DNA from: Dyella sp. C9
GTDB taxonomy: Bacteria > Pseudomonadota > Gammaproteobacteria > Xanthomonadales > Rhodanobacteraceae
Assembly: GCF_003332825.1 (NCBI RefSeq)
Contig: NZ_QIRF01000011.1
Coordinates: 62,001 to 126,000 of the forward strand
Length of the DNA: 64,000 nucleotides
Direction of reading: 5' to 3'
Position numbers and translations under genes: made by a program. The notes below the pieces were generated by a model that saw only the letters and a list, made by a program, of their open reading frames with translations, had not been told where the DNA came from and made no database searches. Shown here piece after piece: positions 62,222 through 64,000 of the stretch. Numbering within the stretch: the stretch's first letter is position 1; each line of letters opens with the position of its first letter.

Positions 62222-63250
62222 TTAGGCTGAGAGTTCACGCCGAATGATTTCTGCACCCGCACTGAGAGCACTCAGTTTGCCCCTTGCTACACGCCGGGAT
62301 AAGGGCGCCATGCCACAATTTGTGGAGGGATAAAGCTTGTCGGCATCTACAAACCGAAGCGCCTTCCGCAGGGTATTGGCCACGTCCTCTGGCGTTTCAA
62401 TGATATCGGTTGCCACGTCAATGGCGCCCACCATCACCTTTTTGCCTCGAATGAGCTCGATCAGGTCGATGGGGACACGCGAGTTGTGACATTCCAGCGA
62501 GATGATGTCGACGCTGGATTTCTGAAGCTTGGGAAAAGACTCCTCATATTGGCGCCACTCAGACCCAAGCGTCTCTTTCCAATCAGTATTGGCCTTAATG
62601 CCGTAACCGTAGCAAATGTGCACCGCGGTTTCGCATTTAAGCCCTTCAATCGCCCGCTCCAGCGCGGCAACACCCCAGTCGTTCACCTCGTCAAAGAACA
62701 CATTGAATGCGGGTTCATCGAGCTGGATGATGTCGACGCCGGCAGCCTCCAACTCCCTGGCCTCCTGGTTGAGAATTTTGGCGAACTCCCAGGCTAATTT
62801 TTCGCGACTCTTGTAGTGGCGATCATAAAGTGTATCGATCATCGTCATCGGACCCGGCAGCGCCCACTTGATGGGCTTCTGGGTTTGCTGCCGCAAGAAT
62901 TTCGCATCCTCAACGAAAACCGGCTTCTGGCGACTCACGGCACCAACGACAGTCGGCACGCTCGCATCGTAGCGATCGCGAATCCGCACGGTCTCGCGCT
63001 TCTCGAAATCCACCCCTTCGAGATGCTCGATAAACGTGGTGACGAAGTGTTGGCGGGTCTGCTCGCCATCACTGACAATGTCGATGCCCGCCCGCTCTTG
63101 TTCGTGCAGGGACAGGCGCAAGGCATCTTGTTTGCCGTCGATCAGTTCTTCGCCCTGCAATTTCCAGGGCGACCAAAGCTTTTCAGGTTGCGCAAGCCAG
63201 GACGGCTTGGGCAAGCTGCCGGCAGTTGAAGTGGGCAGAGTTCTTTTCAC
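62222..63250 (-). CDS. mesD: Core methionine synthase MesD (MetE-like C-domain)
   Basis: 342 residues from the GTG at 63250, chosen because it yields the family-type start KRTLPTSTAGSLPKPSW; a TTG at 63268 would add six residues. Zinc-site motifs of cobalamin-independent methionine synthase are present: HxC in AVHICYG, E in ISLECHNSR and C in STNCGMAPL. There is no folate-binding N-domain. MesD with MesX (next gene upstream) forms an oxygen-dependent methionine synthase that does not use methylfolate; the methyl source is unclear in the literature I know. Confidence 0.9.
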   Translation of the reverse strand: MKRTLPTSTAGSLPKPSWLAQPEKLWSPWKLQGEELIDGKQDALRLSLHEQERAGIDIVSDGEQTRQHFVTTFIEHLEGVDFEKRETVRIRDRYDASVPTVVGAVSRQKPVFVEDAKFLRQQTQKPIKWALPGPMTMIDTLYDRHYKSREKLAWEFAKILNQEARELEAAGVDIIQLDEPAFNVFFDEVNDWGVAALERAIEGLKCETAVHICYGYGIKANTDWKETLGSEWRQYEESFPKLQKSSVDIISLECHNSRVPIDLIELIRGKKVMVGAIDVATDIIETPEDVANTLRKALRFVDADKLYPSTNCGMAPLSRRVARGKLSALSAGAEIIRRELSA

Positions 63251-63277
63251 GTGAATTGTTCTTCGCAATGAGGTTGA

Positions 63278-64000
63278 TCAGGGGGCGTAGTTCGCAGCCC
63301 ATTGTTCGAGAATGCTTTTATATGGCCTGATAAAGTGCTCCTCCGTAAACTTTCCTTGTTTGACGGCTAATTGGCTGCGCTCTTCTCGGTCATAGACGAT
63401 CTTCGTCAAGGAATAGTCCTGATTCTTCAAGCTGGGCTGATAGACCGCCCCTGCTGCAGCATTGGCGTTGTAGATTTCAGGGCGGTATATTTTTTGAAAC
63501 GTTTCCATCGTGCTGATGATGCTGATCAGCTCAAGATTGGTGTAGTCGCCAAGCAGGTCGCCAAGAAAATAGAATGCGAGCGGCGCAACACTGTTTCGCG
63601 GCATCAAGTAGCGAACCTGCAAGCCCATTTTTTCGAAATACTGGTCGGTCGAGGAAGGCTCGTCCTGCTGATACTCGACGCCCAGGATGGGGTGTCGGTT
63701 CTCGGTCCGACTGTAGGTTTTACTGCTCGATGCGCTGATGCAGATAACTGGCGGCTTATTGAAGTTTTCCTTATAGGCACTTGAGTTTACGAAGTGCCTG
63801 AACAGCTTCCCGTGCAGGTCGCCGAAGTTATCCGGGGTGCTAAAGGTGGGCTTGCCATGGTTGTGCTCTGGCAAAAGCACACTGAAGTCGTAGTCGCGCA
63901 CGTACGACGAAAAATTATTGCCGACAATGCCTTCGATCCGCTCGTTGTTCTTCTTGTCAACGATGCTTGTTTTCAATATCTCAATCAACGGAAACACGCC
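63278..64000 (-). CDS. mesX: MesX (DUF1852), 5' end cut off by the window
   Basis: About 240 residues are visible, ending RPYKSILEQWAANYAP; the gene continues past the right edge, so its start is not in the window (family members are roughly 325 residues). Matching segments include NFSSYVRDYDFSVLLPEHNH and GVEYQQDEPSSTDQYFEKMG. MesX is required with MesD for methionine synthesis in bacteria lacking full MetE/MetH use. Base composition is clearly less GC-rich than the neighbouring operons, suggesting transfer. Confidence 0.9.
   Translation of the reverse strand, partial: GVFPLIEILKTSIVDKKNNERIEGIVGNNFSSYVRDYDFSVLLPEHNHGKPTFSTPDNFGDLHGKLFRHFVNSSAYKENFNKPPVICISASSSKTYSRTENRHPILGVEYQQDEPSSTDQYFEKMGLQVRYLMPRNSVAPLAFYFLGDLLGDYTNLELISIISTMETFQKIYRPEIYNANAAAGAVYQPSLKNQDYSLTKIVYDREERSQLAVKQGKFTEEHFIRPYKSILEQWAANYAP

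Overview
The window comes from a GC-rich gammaproteobacterium, most likely of the Lysobacterales (Xanthomonadales), family Rhodanobacteraceae (Luteibacter/Dyella-like). The evidence is a XerCD dif-type site, Zot-type filamentous-phage remnants of the kind common in that order, an Oar-like TonB-dependent receptor, three large autotransporters and many one-component regulators. The genus is inference. No rRNA, tRNA or CRISPR array was found.

Layout. 1-4.4 kb is a decayed region. It holds a degenerate second copy of part of a MocR regulator, a frameshifted serine/threonine kinase start behind an ArsR-type autoregulator with a perfect operator, and an intact divergent GNAT/MocR pair. 4.4-10.9 kb is one giant autotransporter with an ESPR leader and a TTG start. 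11.0-12.7 kb is a dif site followed by a mosaic filamentous prophage remnant interrupted by an AraC fragment. 12.8-17.7 kb has a TonB receptor, a PAS-AraC regulator and a broken cytochrome-c peroxidase/MauG gene. 17.8-21.4 kb holds an EAL protein, a PsiE-like protein and a divergent SDR/LysR pair. 21.4-26.6 kb is a TetR-controlled tripartite EmrAB-type pump with a 24-bp perfect palindrome at its promoter. 27.0-35.8 kb is a second autotransporter followed after 18 bp by a compact GNAT - acyl-AMP ligase - acyl carrier protein - cytochrome P450 cluster, and a third autotransporter converges on it.

39.6-43.6 kb carries small metabolic enzymes (SDR, DUF998, SnoaL-like, dienelactone hydrolase, isochorismatase-like). 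43.8-45.6 kb is a fluoride module: promoter, fluoride riboswitch with expression terminator, CLC-type fluoride/proton antiporter and a DUF190 protein. 45.8-51 kb has an old-yellow-enzyme gene with a MerR partner sharing a 19-bp-spacer promoter, a hydrolase with a divergent AraC gene, and a second AraC gene. 51.4-55.1 kb is a bufferin-type operon (DUF2282 precursor, DUF692/MNIO enzyme, DUF2063 partner, DoxX) with an unidentified extra gene between the modification genes. 55.2-61.8 kb has a CPA1 antiporter and a YtcA-MdtNOP-like efflux operon. 62.2-64 kb is mesD and the cut-off mesX (DUF1852), an oxygen-dependent methionine synthase pair with its own terminator.

The two best candidates for undescribed biology are the autotransporter plus acyl-ACP/P450/GNAT cluster (26963-35798) and the extra protein inside the bufferin operon (52834-53814).
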